DNA of 64,000 nucleotides. Source: Burkholderia sp. BCC1644 (lineage in GTDB: Bacteria; Pseudomonadota; Gammaproteobacteria; Burkholderiales; Burkholderiaceae). The stretch is taken from the NCBI RefSeq assembly GCF_902833225.1, contig NZ_CADFEI010000009.1:62001-126000 (forward strand). The letters are read 5' to 3'. The notes under the pieces were generated by a model. That model made no database searches, was not told the DNA's origin, and saw only the letters and a program-made list of their open reading frames with translations. Every line of letters starts with the position of its first letter. Position 1 is the first letter of the stretch. Of the stretch, positions 36,912-45,385 are shown piece by piece. The translations under genes were made by a program, and so were the position numbers.

Positions 36912-39521
36912 TCATCGGCCCGCGACGCACACCGAGTAGAGCTGGCGCACGCCGTGCGAGGCCGCCTTGCTCTTCGCGACCGGCAGCGAGTAGTTGATCG
37001 AGCACGACGCGTCGCCCGTATCGCTCCAGCGCACCGTGAGCGTGCCGCTGTCGTCGAGCCCGCGCGCGAAGATCCGGCTGCCCTGGCCCACCACACCGAT
37101 TTCGTTGCCCTGCGCATTGACGACCGCCGCGCCGAACGGCAGCGCGCTGCCGTCGTCGCGTCGCGCATCGATCACGGCCGACTTGCCGGACGCCGTCGCG
37201 AACTCGACCAGCGGCACCGCGCCCGCGCGCGGCGCGACCTGCTGCGTCGTCGATTTCATCTCGACGTCCGTGGACAGCCCTTCCGGATCGAGCTCGATCG
37301 CATTCAGCGAATACGGCGTCAGGAACGGCACGACCGCATAACCGCGCCCGTCCACGCGCGCCCCCGCCGAATTCATCACGCGTGCGCCGGCCGCGTCGTC
37401 GGCCTTGACGATCGCAAACGTCTCCGACAGCGGCTGCGACAACGTCAGCCCGCCACGGTGCGCGACCATCCCGCCGCGGATCCCGACCGAGCCCTGCTGG
37501 TAACCGGCCCCCGCACCGACCGTCGCCGACAGCTCGCCGGCCGAACCGCGATACACGACGCTGCCGCTGCCGTCGTTGCTCGTGTTGCCGTAGCCCGACG
37601 TGTGATTCGCGGTGACGCTGTACGACACGTTGTCGTCGCGGCCTGCGGAACCCGAGAACGTCGCAAGCGCCTGGTTCTCGCCGCTCGTGCTGTGCGAGAA
37701 GCTCGTGGTGGCCGTCACGGGCGACGTGCGGCCGAACGGGATCGTCGCGCTCACGTAATACTGCGTATCGCTGCGGCCCATGCTGTTCTGCTGGCGCAGC
37801 ACCGACACGCCGTAGGTCATGTTCCGGAACGTGTTCGAGTAGGTTGCCGAATAGCTGTAATCCGTGCCGCCGCGGTTCCAGTAATTCGTTGCGGCCACGT
37901 TGAGCGCGAGCCGCCCGGCCCGCCCGCCGAGCGCCTGGTTCACCGACAGCGACGTGCGGCTGCGCTGCCGTGCGACCGAATCGACGTTTCCGCCGTTCGC
38001 GACGCGCTCACGCACGCGCATCGCGTCGTTCAGCCCGAAGTAGCCGCTCGTCGAATAGCGGTACGCGGCGAGCGCGATGTCGGTTTCCGTCTGCGTGATC
38101 GACTTCGCGTAACTGAGCCGCGCGCTGGTGCCGCTGAAGCGCTTCATGCCCGGCACCGATGTGCTCGCCTGCGTGACGTCGAAGCCGAACGCGCCGTACC
38201 GTGTGTTGAGCGCCGTGCCGATCATGCCGGACAGGTAGCCCTGCGCGACGGTCGCACCGCCGTAGGCCGTCACCAGGTTCGTCAGGCCCTGCTGCCAGGT
38301 GCCCTGCATGAACAGCGGATTGCGGTTGCTCTCCATGTCGCGCACCGTGCCCGCGACGAAGCTGTAGCGGTGAACGCCCGGCCGCAGCGACATCGGCACG
38401 GCCGCATACGGCACGCTGAACTGATGGATGGAGCCGTCGGCCTCCGTCACCTGCACGATCAGGTCGCCGCCATAGCCGGTCGGATACAGATCGTCGATCA
38501 CGAATGCGCCCGGCGCAACCGTCGTCTCGTAGATCGTCATGCCGTTCTGGCGAATCGTCACCCTCGCGTTCGTGTTCGCGACGCCGCGCACGACCGGCGC
38601 AAAGCCGCGCACCGAGTCGGGCAGCATCCGGTCGTCCGACGCAAGCTGTACGCCGCGGAACTGCGTCGAGTCGAACAGCTCGCCCGACGTGTACGACTCG
38701 CCGATGGTGAACTGCGACTTCAGCGCCGTGAGATCGCGCTGCGCGTAGGTCGCGATGTCCTGATAGTGCGCGCCGCCGCCCGTCGACCAGCTGTACGAGC
38801 CCTCGTGGCGGAAACGCCACGCACCGACGTTGACGCCGCCCGTCAGCCCGACATAGCCCTGCGTGATCGTCGGGCCACCGCTGCCCCGGCGGCTGTATAC
38901 GTTAGCGTTGTAGTTCAGCATGCCGGCCGTCACGCCTTCGTCCCAGCGCTCGGGGCCCACATAGCCGCGCGGGCTGCGGCGCAGCGCCGTCTGCGGAATG
39001 CTGACGCGCAGGCGCTGTTCGCCGAATTCGAACGACGTGGTCGCATCGGGGATCGCGTCGGCCACCTCGAGACACGCGCGGCCGTCGCGCAGCCGCGACA
39101 GCACGTCGGGCGCAAGCCGCTGCACGTCGACGCCGAGATCCTCCAGCTGCGCTTCGCCGAAGCACGGCTGCGCGTCGATCGAGCGTGCCGACGCGCGGAA
39201 CGCGACCTGCATCGTGGTCACGAGGTTTTCGTTGACGTACACGTCGACGCCGTACGACCCGGGCAGCACGGCATTGCCCTTCTCGAACCGGGACAGATCG
39301 ACATTGCCGCCGCCATGCTGGCCGGGCAGGAATCCGCTGTCGAACTCGACACTCGCCACCTGGGTTGCAGCCGCCGGAGAGGCATCGACGTCCGCGGCAA
39401 CGACCGGCGCGCCGATCGCGTGCGTGGTCCAGCCCGCGATGGCCGTCAGCACCATCGAAGAGATTACGCTTGGGCGGAGTACGCGGCGCGCACCGTCGCC
39501 AGGTTGGAGATCAAGATTCAT
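36912..39521 (-). CDS. Outer-membrane fimbrial usher (FimD/PapC family), operon C
   Basis: An 869-residue protein with a signal peptide ending near AIGAPVVA. The N-terminal domain reads VEFDSGFLPGQHGGGNVDLSRFEKGNAVLPGSYGVDVYVNENLV, with Cys at PCFGEAQ and RACLEV. A long barrel follows, and the C-terminal domains contain GARVMNSAGARVDGRGYAVVPFLTPYSLN and SALPFGAAVVNAQGNE. The final Cys pair is ASCSINY and YSVCVAGR. It is the same class as the operon A usher and not related to the operon B usher beyond the superfamily. Confidence 0.93.
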   Translation of the reverse strand: MNLDLQPGDGARRVLRPSVISSMVLTAIAGWTTHAIGAPVVAADVDASPAAATQVASVEFDSGFLPGQHGGGNVDLSRFEKGNAVLPGSYGVDVYVNENLVTTMQVAFRASARSIDAQPCFGEAQLEDLGVDVQRLAPDVLSRLRDGRACLEVADAIPDATTSFEFGEQRLRVSIPQTALRRSPRGYVGPERWDEGVTAGMLNYNANVYSRRGSGGPTITQGYVGLTGGVNVGAWRFRHEGSYSWSTGGGAHYQDIATYAQRDLTALKSQFTIGESYTSGELFDSTQFRGVQLASDDRMLPDSVRGFAPVVRGVANTNARVTIRQNGMTIYETTVAPGAFVIDDLYPTGYGGDLIVQVTEADGSIHQFSVPYAAVPMSLRPGVHRYSFVAGTVRDMESNRNPLFMQGTWQQGLTNLVTAYGGATVAQGYLSGMIGTALNTRYGAFGFDVTQASTSVPGMKRFSGTSARLSYAKSITQTETDIALAAYRYSTSGYFGLNDAMRVRERVANGGNVDSVARQRSRTSLSVNQALGGRAGRLALNVAATNYWNRGGTDYSYSATYSNTFRNMTYGVSVLRQQNSMGRSDTQYYVSATIPFGRTSPVTATTSFSHSTSGENQALATFSGSAGRDDNVSYSVTANHTSGYGNTSNDGSGSVVYRGSAGELSATVGAGAGYQQGSVGIRGGMVAHRGGLTLSQPLSETFAIVKADDAAGARVMNSAGARVDGRGYAVVPFLTPYSLNAIELDPEGLSTDVEMKSTTQQVAPRAGAVPLVEFATASGKSAVIDARRDDGSALPFGAAVVNAQGNEIGVVGQGSRIFARGLDDSGTLTVRWSDTGDASCSINYSLPVAKSKAASHGVRQLYSVCVAGR

Positions 39522-39686
39522 GTTCGGCTGGATTTAATTCGTTATGCGAAATGAACGACACATTCCGCATGAGCGGATGTCTCACGTATTGCGCCGGCTA
39601 GTCCGGAGCGGCTGCCGGCCCTGGCCGTGCCGCAGGTCGATGTCGCGCAGTGCGTCGGCTGCCGGCCTCGCGCGAATCGCGTCGCG

Positions 39687-40442
39687 TCAGTTCCGCGCCG
39701 CGCTGGCAGTTGCGCGCTTCGACGGCTTGATCGTGCCCCAGTCGTCGATAGGGGCATACTCGACTTCTGCGCTCGCGGGGGCGACTGTCGTGCCCTGAAG
39801 CGGGAATTCAGTCTCGCCGCCGGGCCGCACGAAATTCGGCTTGAGTTCCTGCTTGCGGCCGCCGACGTCGACGTTGACGACGCCGAGATTCACGACGTAC
39901 GGCGTCGGATTGGACGCCTTCAGCGCATAGCCGCGGCCGTCGCGCTGCGGCGCGATCTGCCATTTCAATTGTTCCGCGGCAGTTGCGGCATGGCCGGGCA
40001 GCCCGCTCGGGCGGTACATCACCTTGATCCGCGACCGGAACGCAAGCTGGATCTTGTTCGACGCTTCGTCGCCGGTTGCCTTCGGCGGCACTTCCAGCAC
40101 GTTGAGCCAGAACAGCGATTCGCGATCGGCCGGCAGGGATTCTTCGGTCTTGATCAGTCGCAACGACTGGCCCTTGCCCGGATCGAGTCGAAACATCGAC
40201 GGCGTCAACACGAACGGCACCGCGATCTGCTCGGGCGCTTCCTTTTCGTTGCCTGTATCGATCCATGCCTGCACGAGCGCCGGCGCATTGCCGTCGTTTG
40301 CCAGCCGCACGGTGACTTCGCGGCTATCGCCGGGAAAAATCACGCGCGTACCCGTGATCACGACGCTCGCAGGCGAGCAGGTTGCCCACAACGTCGCGCA
40401 CAACGCCAGCAGAGCCGCCGGCTTCGGTAGCCTCCAGTTCAT
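39687..40442 (-). CDS. Periplasmic fimbrial chaperone (PapD/FimC family), operon C
   Basis: A 251-residue protein started at MNWRLPKPA (ATG 40442, AGGATG seven bases ahead). Signal peptide ends CSPASVV. It shows VVITGTRVIFPGDSREVTVRLANDGN, MFRLDPGKGQSLRLI, ESLFWLNVLEVPP and RSRIKVMYRPSGL, in the order of PapD chaperones, followed by domain 2. It would serve the operon C pilin and adhesin. A much longer upstream reading has no signal peptide and runs over the pilin gene. Confidence 0.92.
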   Translation of the reverse strand: MNWRLPKPAALLALCATLWATCSPASVVITGTRVIFPGDSREVTVRLANDGNAPALVQAWIDTGNEKEAPEQIAVPFVLTPSMFRLDPGKGQSLRLIKTEESLPADRESLFWLNVLEVPPKATGDEASNKIQLAFRSRIKVMYRPSGLPGHAATAAEQLKWQIAPQRDGRGYALKASNPTPYVVNLGVVNVDVGGRKQELKPNFVRPGGETEFPLQGTTVAPASAEVEYAPIDDWGTIKPSKRATASAARN

Positions 40443-40520
40443 AGGTTCATCCTGTTCGGTAAGTCGGGTGCGGGCGGGCATCCGGATGAATGCCGCCCGA
40501 CACGAGGTGGGGCAGGAAGA

Positions 40521-40546
40521 TGCCGCCTGACGAATGCCAGGCGGCA
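40521..40546 (-). promoter_or_regulatory. Stem-loop between pilin and chaperone genes, operon C
   Basis: TGCCGCCTG at 40521-40529 pairs with CAGGCGGCA at 40538-40546: nine perfect pairs with an 8-base loop, nine bases after the pilin stop in the sense direction. No U-run follows. It corresponds to the hairpins of operons A and B. Confidence 0.75.
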
Positions 40547-40555
40547 GCGCTGGCA

Positions 40556-41131
40556 TTACTGGTAGTCCAGCGAGTACTGAATGCGCGAGTTCGCGGAGCC
40601 CGCCGCGGACTTGCCGGTGGCGTGGTATTCGGCAAAGTAGTTCAGCGTCGCACCGCCATCCGTCAGAGCGACGACCTGCGAGTTCTGCTGCGAACTCGCG
40701 GCGCCCGCGACGATCGGGCGTTGCTGGTCGTTCAGCAGGCCGATCTGGACATTCTGCGCGACGGCGTCTTCCGCGCCAGCCGATACGAGATTCAGGCGGC
40801 CGCTCTGCGAATCGACGGTGTCGCCCGCTTCGAACACGGTCGAAACCTTCGTCGAATCGCCCGTGCAACCGCTCAGCACGATCGAGAACGGCGTACGGCC
40901 CGCCACGTCGCCCGAGGCCGCGAGCGCGTTCGCCGACACGCTCGGCAGCTTCACGGTCATGTTCTTGTTGCCGGTTGCGCCGCCGCCCGCGCCGATCGAG
41001 CAGGTGGTCGACAGCACCTTGCCGCTGAATGCGATCTCGCCGTCGGCCGCCATGGCCGGCGCCATCGATGCGAGGACTGCCACTGCTGCTGCGCCTTGAA
41101 CGATACGTGCAATGCTCATCTTCTTATGCAT
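40556..41131 (-). CDS. Type 1-like major fimbrial subunit, operon C
   Basis: A 191-residue pilin with signal peptide ending APAMAADG. The mature chain has the first Cys in VLSTTCSIGAGGG and second in IVLSGCTGDS, as in type 1 subunits, and ends SRIQYSLDYQ, the donor-strand region with penultimate Tyr replaced by the usual DYQ pattern. It is the first gene of operon C. Its sequence differs a good deal from the operon A pilin, so the two would make distinct fibres. Confidence 0.92.
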   Translation of the reverse strand: MHKKMSIARIVQGAAAVAVLASMAPAMAADGEIAFSGKVLSTTCSIGAGGGATGNKNMTVKLPSVSANALAASGDVAGRTPFSIVLSGCTGDSTKVSTVFEAGDTVDSQSGRLNLVSAGAEDAVAQNVQIGLLNDQQRPIVAGAASSQQNSQVVALTDGGATLNYFAEYHATGKSAAGSANSRIQYSLDYQ

Positions 41132-41270
41132 GTGATTACCCTTGAGTAAAGATTGTCAATGACTGTCAAAATGAACGAAGTGCCACTCCCGCTTCGGACT
41201 TGCCTGGCGGCGCGTCGAGTGCTGCGGAGCACATTTCGGAATCTATTTTCCAGAGTTATCACCGATATAA

Positions 41271-41319
41271 ATATGGGACGGAAACTAAACGAATTCTTAT
41301 AAAAATAGGACATGTACGA
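41271..41319 (-). promoter_or_regulatory. Promoter element of fimbrial operon C (TCGTACA-N34-TCCCATAT)
   Basis: On the minus strand TCGTACA (41319-41313) is followed after exactly 34 bases by TCCCATAT (41278-41271), with TTTAGT at 41289-41284, the same offset as in operon A. The pilin start lies about 140 bases further on. The region is AT-rich, and the GC-rich coding seen elsewhere is absent. Confidence 0.55.
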
Positions 41320-42084
41320 AATTGAAAGCAGCCCATCTCATCGATCAAGTTGACTTGCCAATGTTCTTCAATTTTCGATTAGCAATACAATGCATTTACG
41401 AAGCAGATCGATTCGCTATCGCGGGGATGGGTGAGTTCGAGCACGCAAGAGCACGTCGTGTCAAGTTTGCGCGACGGGGGTCGAGATGCGAAACCGGCCA
41501 TGCGCGGCGCGGTGGCCGTCCGCCTTATACATATGATTAGTAAACCGTAGTATTTTACCGACTTACCCGATCCTGGCCCGACATCCGTCGACAAACGTTC
41601 GAGCGCGAGCCGGACGACATCCTCGATCAAATGCCACGCATGCTTCAGTGCGTCCGGACCACCATCCTGCGTCGCGTCTTCTGGAATGCCGATGCCCCAT
41701 GTCGTTGACGGCGATCGAGACGCAACGGCCAGCCGTCCCCGCCTGCGCCAACCGCACGTCGATCCTCACGTTGCCGCGCTTCGTAAGTTTCCGACTTGAC
41801 TCGACCCCGATGCGACAACAACGAATCGCTTTTCCACATTGCGTCGATCGAACGTTCGGCGGATCAACCGCTCGGTCAATGCGTCTTGCGAATATCGCGT
41901 GGAGATCGTTCCGTTCATGCTGCCGCTTCGACGCGAATCGACAGTGCGAATCCGAATGGCTGCGACGATTTCCCGACCACGCCAGCGGCTCATGCCCCCA
42001 ATCCCGGAGCAGGCGCGGTTGACCACCCGCGGCAGCCCTTCTAAACTGATCGTCCTTTACGCCGTTCCGGCGCAAGGGCCTTCC
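41320..42084. other. Gene-poor region upstream of operon C
   Basis: About 760 bases with no intact gene. The first 240 bases are AT-rich and presumably belong to the fimbrial regulatory region. From about 41670 to 41800 on the minus strand there is a decayed sensor-kinase segment (separate entry). I see nothing else that I can support up to the LysE-type gene. Confidence 0.5.
41670..41800 (-). pseudogene. Decayed histidine kinase HATPase fragment
   Basis: The minus strand reads KLTKRGNVRIDVRLAQAGTA and then RCVSIAVNDMG, and after a one-base frameshift GIGIPEDAT. This parallels FTKRGGVTIDAGLATGGAVG and VEIVVRDTGVGIPED in the kinase beside operon B (N and G boxes of the HATPase). Sequence on both sides matches nothing I recognise. 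It is a remnant of a BvgS/CblS-type kinase that once lay next to operon C. The identification rests on about 40 residues read by eye. Confidence 0.55.
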
Positions 42085-42717
42085 ATGATCGATCTCTCCA
42101 CGCTCGCGCTGTTCTCCGGCGCGTGTCTCGCGCTGACCGCCACGCCGGGCCCCGACATGCTGCTGATCGCGTCCCGCAGCGTGAGCCAGGGGCGACGCGC
42201 CGGCTTCGCGACGCTCGCGGGCATTCAGGCCGGCACCTACTGCCACGCGCTCGCGGCGGCGCTCGGGCTGTCGCAGCTCTTTGTCGCGGTGCCGATCGCG
42301 TACGATGCCGTGCGCTTCGCCGGTGCCGCGTATCTGCTGTATCTCGCATGGAAGACGTTCCGCTCGAATGCGACCGCGCTGTCACCCGTCGCGTCGCAGC
42401 GGCGCCACTCGACCGCGACGATCTTCCGCCAGGGCCTGACGACCAACCTGCTGAACCCGAAGATGGCGCTGTTCGTGCTCGCGCTGTTCCCGCAGTTCGT
42501 GCGGCCCGAGCACGGTTCGATCGCCGTGCAGATCCTCGTGCTCGCGACGGTGCTGAACCTGATCGGGCTCGTCGTCAACGGCGCGGTCATTCTCTCCGCG
42601 AGCCGGTTGAGCCAGCGGATCGGCGCACGCCGCCGCCCGTCGAAACTGCCGCAATACCTGCTCGGCACGGTGTTCGTCGGACTCGCCGCACGGCTCGCCA
42701 TCGCGGGACGGAACTGA
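42085..42717 (+). CDS. LysE/RhtB-family amino-acid exporter
   Basis: A 210-residue membrane protein with about six membrane segments. The N-terminus has LTATPGPDMLLIASRSVSQGRRAGFATLAGIQAG, the LysE-family signature, and the middle has FRQGLTTNLLNPKMALFVLALFPQF. It should export an amino acid or a related small molecule. It stands alone, about 220 bases before a toxin-antitoxin pair. The substrate cannot be read. Confidence 0.9.
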   Translation: MIDLSTLALFSGACLALTATPGPDMLLIASRSVSQGRRAGFATLAGIQAGTYCHALAAALGLSQLFVAVPIAYDAVRFAGAAYLLYLAWKTFRSNATALSPVASQRRHSTATIFRQGLTTNLLNPKMALFVLALFPQFVRPEHGSIAVQILVLATVLNLIGLVVNGAVILSASRLSQRIGARRRPSKLPQYLLGTVFVGLAARLAIAGRN

Positions 42718-42925
42718 TCCCGCAATCTCCCGAAACCCTCCCGAAGCATCCGGGCACGCCCGATATCCGTTCGGCCAGCTAGTCGAATCCGGGCCACCGG
42801 CAAACAATCCGGCTCGCACATCAGCAATGAATCACCGGGGAAACGTCCGAACGTCTCCCCGGCGTTTCCGTGCATTCCGCGAGCCGCCCTCATGACGCAC
42901 GACGGCGCGCTTTCTTGCGAATAGA

Positions 42926-42939
42926 TAACATATTTGTTA
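42926..42939 (+). promoter_or_regulatory. Candidate operator of the toxin-antitoxin operon
   Basis: TAACA (42926-42930) and TGTTA (42935-42939) form an inverted repeat with a 4-base spacer immediately before the GTG at 42942. Such sites are usual for autorepression by the antitoxin and its complex. Assignment is by position only. Confidence 0.45.
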
Positions 42940-42941
42940 CT

Positions 42942-43283
42942 GTGCAAACCGTCGCTTATGAAATCCGTTTCTTCACCGAGCAGGTCGAAGCGGGCGTGTT
43001 TGCGTTGCCGAAAACGCTCACCGCCAGGTTCTTCGCACTCGCCGATCGTATGGAGCAGTACGGCCCGAATCTGGGCGAACCTCACACCAGGCCGATCGGC
43101 GACGGGTTGCATGAAATGCGCCTGAAGGACCTGGAAGGTATCGCCCGTGTGTTTTACTGCGCGGTCGTCAACCGGCGGATCGTCATGCTTCACAGCTTCG
43201 CGAAGAAGACGCAGAGAACGCCGCTGAAAGAGCTGGCTACCGCGCGCCGCCGTTTGAAGGAGGTTCGATATGGCAACCTATAA
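42942..43283 (+). CDS. RelE/HigB-type toxin (phage-derived Gp49-like)
   Basis: A 113-residue basic protein reading YEIRFFTEQVEAGVFALPKTLTARFFALADRMEQYGPNLGEPHTRPIGDGLHEMRLKDLEGIARVFYCAVVNRRIVMLHSFAKKTQRTP. This is the RelE-superfamily order LxxxGxxLxxPxxKxLxxGLxElR, then RxxY and HxFxKKTxxTP. It would cleave mRNA at the ribosome. The start is a GTG with poor ribosome site; translation may depend on the upstream region. It overlaps the antitoxin by 14 bases with toxin first, as in higBA-type operons. Confidence 0.88.
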   Translation: MQTVAYEIRFFTEQVEAGVFALPKTLTARFFALADRMEQYGPNLGEPHTRPIGDGLHEMRLKDLEGIARVFYCAVVNRRIVMLHSFAKKTQRTPLKELATARRRLKEVRYGNL

Positions 43284-43557
43284 GGTCCTGCGCGAGCGCG
43301 CGCTGGCCGATCCGGAAGTACGCACCGAATACGAGCGACTGAACCGCGAGGAATTCGCGCTGCTCGACGCGATGCTGGCCGCCCGGCGAGCCGCCGGCCT
43401 TTCGCAAGCCGAGGTGGCCGAGCGCATGGGCACGAAGGCACCTGCCGTCACACGACTCGAACGCGCACTCGCAACCGGCCAGCACTCGCCGTCGATCGAT
43501 ACGCTGCGCAAGTACGCGGCCGCGTGCGGCAAGAAGCTCGTGATCTCGTTCGCCTGA
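43270..43557 (+). CDS. XRE-type antitoxin (HigA-like)
   Basis: A 95-residue protein with GGAGG before its ATG. The helix-turn-helix AGLSQAEVAERMGTKAPAVTRLERAL follows an N-terminal helical region (LADPEVRTEYERLNREEFALLDAML), the normal build of HigA-like antitoxins. It should bind the toxin and repress the operon, perhaps at the inverted repeat upstream. Overlap with the toxin gene ensures coupled translation. Confidence 0.9.
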   Translation: MATYKVLRERALADPEVRTEYERLNREEFALLDAMLAARRAAGLSQAEVAERMGTKAPAVTRLERALATGQHSPSIDTLRKYAAACGKKLVISFA

Positions 43558-43599
43558 ATCGCGTCAAGGCGCGGCGGCGTCGAATCGGCCAGCCGTTCG

Positions 43600-44325
43600 T
43601 CAAGCGACCGATGTCCCGCCTGCCCCGCATCGCACCCGATCTCCGCCTGCCCGCGCATCGCCGTCATGATCGCGCGTATCCGCCACCACGCGCAGTTCCC
43701 CGCTCTCCATCAGGCTCGCAGGCGTCACCGTGCGGCGCTGCCACGGAATCCGGCCGAAATACCAGACCTTCCAGAAGCCGAGCGGATGACCAGGATTCCG
43801 GCGCAGCAGCGTGTCGAAGGTCTCGACGTCGCCGAGCACGATCCGCGTCGCATCGCGCACGACCTCACGCACGAAACGCGAGCAGAACTGCCGGCTCGAC
43901 GCGAGATTGAAACCCGTGTCGTAGACCACGCCGATCCGGCGCATCGCCGCATCGACGAGCCGACGCCGCTGCCCGGCATCGAGCGGCTGCCTCAGCCGCG
44001 CGATCACGCAGGCACCCCGATCGGAACGCGCAAGGAAGCGCGACATCGTCGTCACGCGCGACAGCGGGAACGTGCTCTCCGCGATCAGCACCTCGCCGCC
44101 GCGTTCGCCGACGACGATCCCCACGTGATTCGTCCACGCGCGCGTCGCGCTGGCCACTTCGAGAAACGGCCGCACCGTCACGCGGATGAACACGATGTCG
44201 CCGATCTGCGGCTCGACCGGTAGCGACGGGCAATGCGGTTCGGAAGAATCGACGGAGAAGAGACGCCGAATACCCGCGCCAAGCGGGCGGATCATGAGCG
44301 GCCGGCAGCCGGTATCGACAACCAT
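43600..44325 (-). CDS. YiiX/YebB-like permuted papain-fold hydrolase
   Basis: A 241-residue cytoplasmic protein started at 44325 (GAGG five bases ahead). It shows QIGDIVFIRVTVRPFLEVA, NHVGIVVGE (His 67), IAESTFPLSRV (Glu 83) and SRQFCSRFVREV (Cys 148). This is the circularly permuted NlpC/P60-like arrangement of PF05708 proteins, with the catalytic His before the Cys. The substrate (peptide or lipid amide) is unknown. Downstream is a membrane protein in the same direction. Confidence 0.75.
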   Translation of the reverse strand: MVVDTGCRPLMIRPLGAGIRRLFSVDSSEPHCPSLPVEPQIGDIVFIRVTVRPFLEVASATRAWTNHVGIVVGERGGEVLIAESTFPLSRVTTMSRFLARSDRGACVIARLRQPLDAGQRRRLVDAAMRRIGVVYDTGFNLASSRQFCSRFVREVVRDATRIVLGDVETFDTLLRRNPGHPLGFWKVWYFGRIPWQRRTVTPASLMESGELRVVADTRDHDGDARAGGDRVRCGAGGTSVA

Positions 44326-44469
44326 ACGGACCTCGCGCGAGTGAACTTGGCGCAAGCATGTCAGCAGGTGCCGCGTACCGCATCCGCCGCATGCGCGAGG
44401 ATGCGAATCCGTGCCGCCGGGTGGCGGATTCCGATACCGGAGAAACGGGCGATGCGCGCCGCCGGGCCG

Positions 44470-45039
44470 TCAGCGCGTCGCGCCCAGTGCCACGCGCAAC
44501 TGCTCCATCAGGTGCGTGTAATACCGCAGCACATCGTCCTTCGGCACGACATTCGCGGTCGCGAAACGGTCGGACCACACTGGTTTCCACTCGTACGAGC
44601 CGTGCACGCTGCGGTCGCCGTCGGGCGCCTGGATCAACGAGCGGATCCGCGCATCGCGGCCCGGGCCCGTATGCACGTCGAACAACGCGTGGATATACGT
44701 GTGATACGCGTCGTACACGTCGTCGTCGAACAGGTAGCGGTAGATGTGGAACGTGCGGTCGAGCTCGCGCTTCGCGCGGATCACGTCGTCCGGCGAGATG
44801 TCCTTCCAGTAGCCGATCCACGTGTAGAAACACAGCAGCGCATTGAGCTGCGGCGCGACCGCGTCGTACAGCGCGAGGCGTTTCTCGATCAGCCGCTGGT
44901 TGGTCCACTGCACGAGTTCGAGCCGTTTCAGCCGGCGCGCGACGAGCCAGCCGAGACACGCGACCGACAACGGCGTCAGCACGCCAAGCGCGAGCTTGAC
45001 GATTTCCAGCGAATTCCACGGATTGTTGAATGGCTGCAT
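44470..45039 (-). CDS. Hypothetical protein with N-terminal membrane segment
   Basis: A 189-residue protein with one hydrophobic segment (VKLALGVLTPLSVACLGWLV, residues 14-33) followed by RRLKRLELVQWTNQRLIEKRLALYDAVAPQLNALLCFYTWIG and an acidic, Tyr-rich helical region. I do not recognise a named family. It lies 140 bases upstream of the hydrolase gene, on the same strand, and next to the octanucleotide repeat on its other side. Confidence 0.65.
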   Translation of the reverse strand: MQPFNNPWNSLEIVKLALGVLTPLSVACLGWLVARRLKRLELVQWTNQRLIEKRLALYDAVAPQLNALLCFYTWIGYWKDISPDDVIRAKRELDRTFHIYRYLFDDDVYDAYHTYIHALFDVHTGPGRDARIRSLIQAPDGDRSVHGSYEWKPVWSDRFATANVVPKDDVLRYYTHLMEQLRVALGATR

Positions 45040-45242
45040 GAATGGCCCGACAAGGAGAAACGCATTCGCGGCAACGCATGACCGGCGCGCAGCGCCGCGT
45101 GCCCGATCGCGTCGACATTGACCGTTAGTTGCTTGCGCATCGAACGTCGCGCGACGACACAGACAACATGCCCGAACCGGCGTGATTCGTCAGTCTATCG
45201 GACGATTGTCACCGAGCCGTGACCGTTCGTCGACCCGTCGTC

Positions 45243-45346
45243 GCGTGTCTGCGTGTCTGCGTGTCTGCGTGTCTGCGTGTCTGCGTGTCTGCGTGTCTGC
45301 GTGTCTGCGTGTCTGCGCGTCTGCGCGTCTGCGCGTCTGCGCGTCC
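45243..45346. repeat. Octanucleotide tandem repeat (13 copies)
   Basis: Nine perfect copies of GCGTGTCT (45243-45314) are followed by three GCGCGTCT and one GCGCGTCC (to 45346), giving 104 bases of period-8 repeat. It lies in the gap between a membrane-protein start and the stop of the Lrp-type gene. The period is not a multiple of three, so copy-number changes would shift any reading frame. Confidence 0.97.
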
Positions 45347-45385
45347 GCAGTCCGCATATCCACACGCCCGCGTGTCCGCATCGCG

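Noticed and set aside
36954-39554. 866-codon plus-strand open frame
   Set aside because: It is antisense to the operon C usher, with no ribosome site, signal or domain, so it is a shadow frame.
41322-41540. Short plus-strand frame upstream of operon C
   Set aside because: TTG-type start without ribosome site, no recognisable domain, and AT-rich regulatory sequence beneath it.
45190-45381. Protein-like RRHADTQT repeats on the minus strand
   Set aside because: They are the translation of the octanucleotide repeat; no start signal or homology supports a gene.
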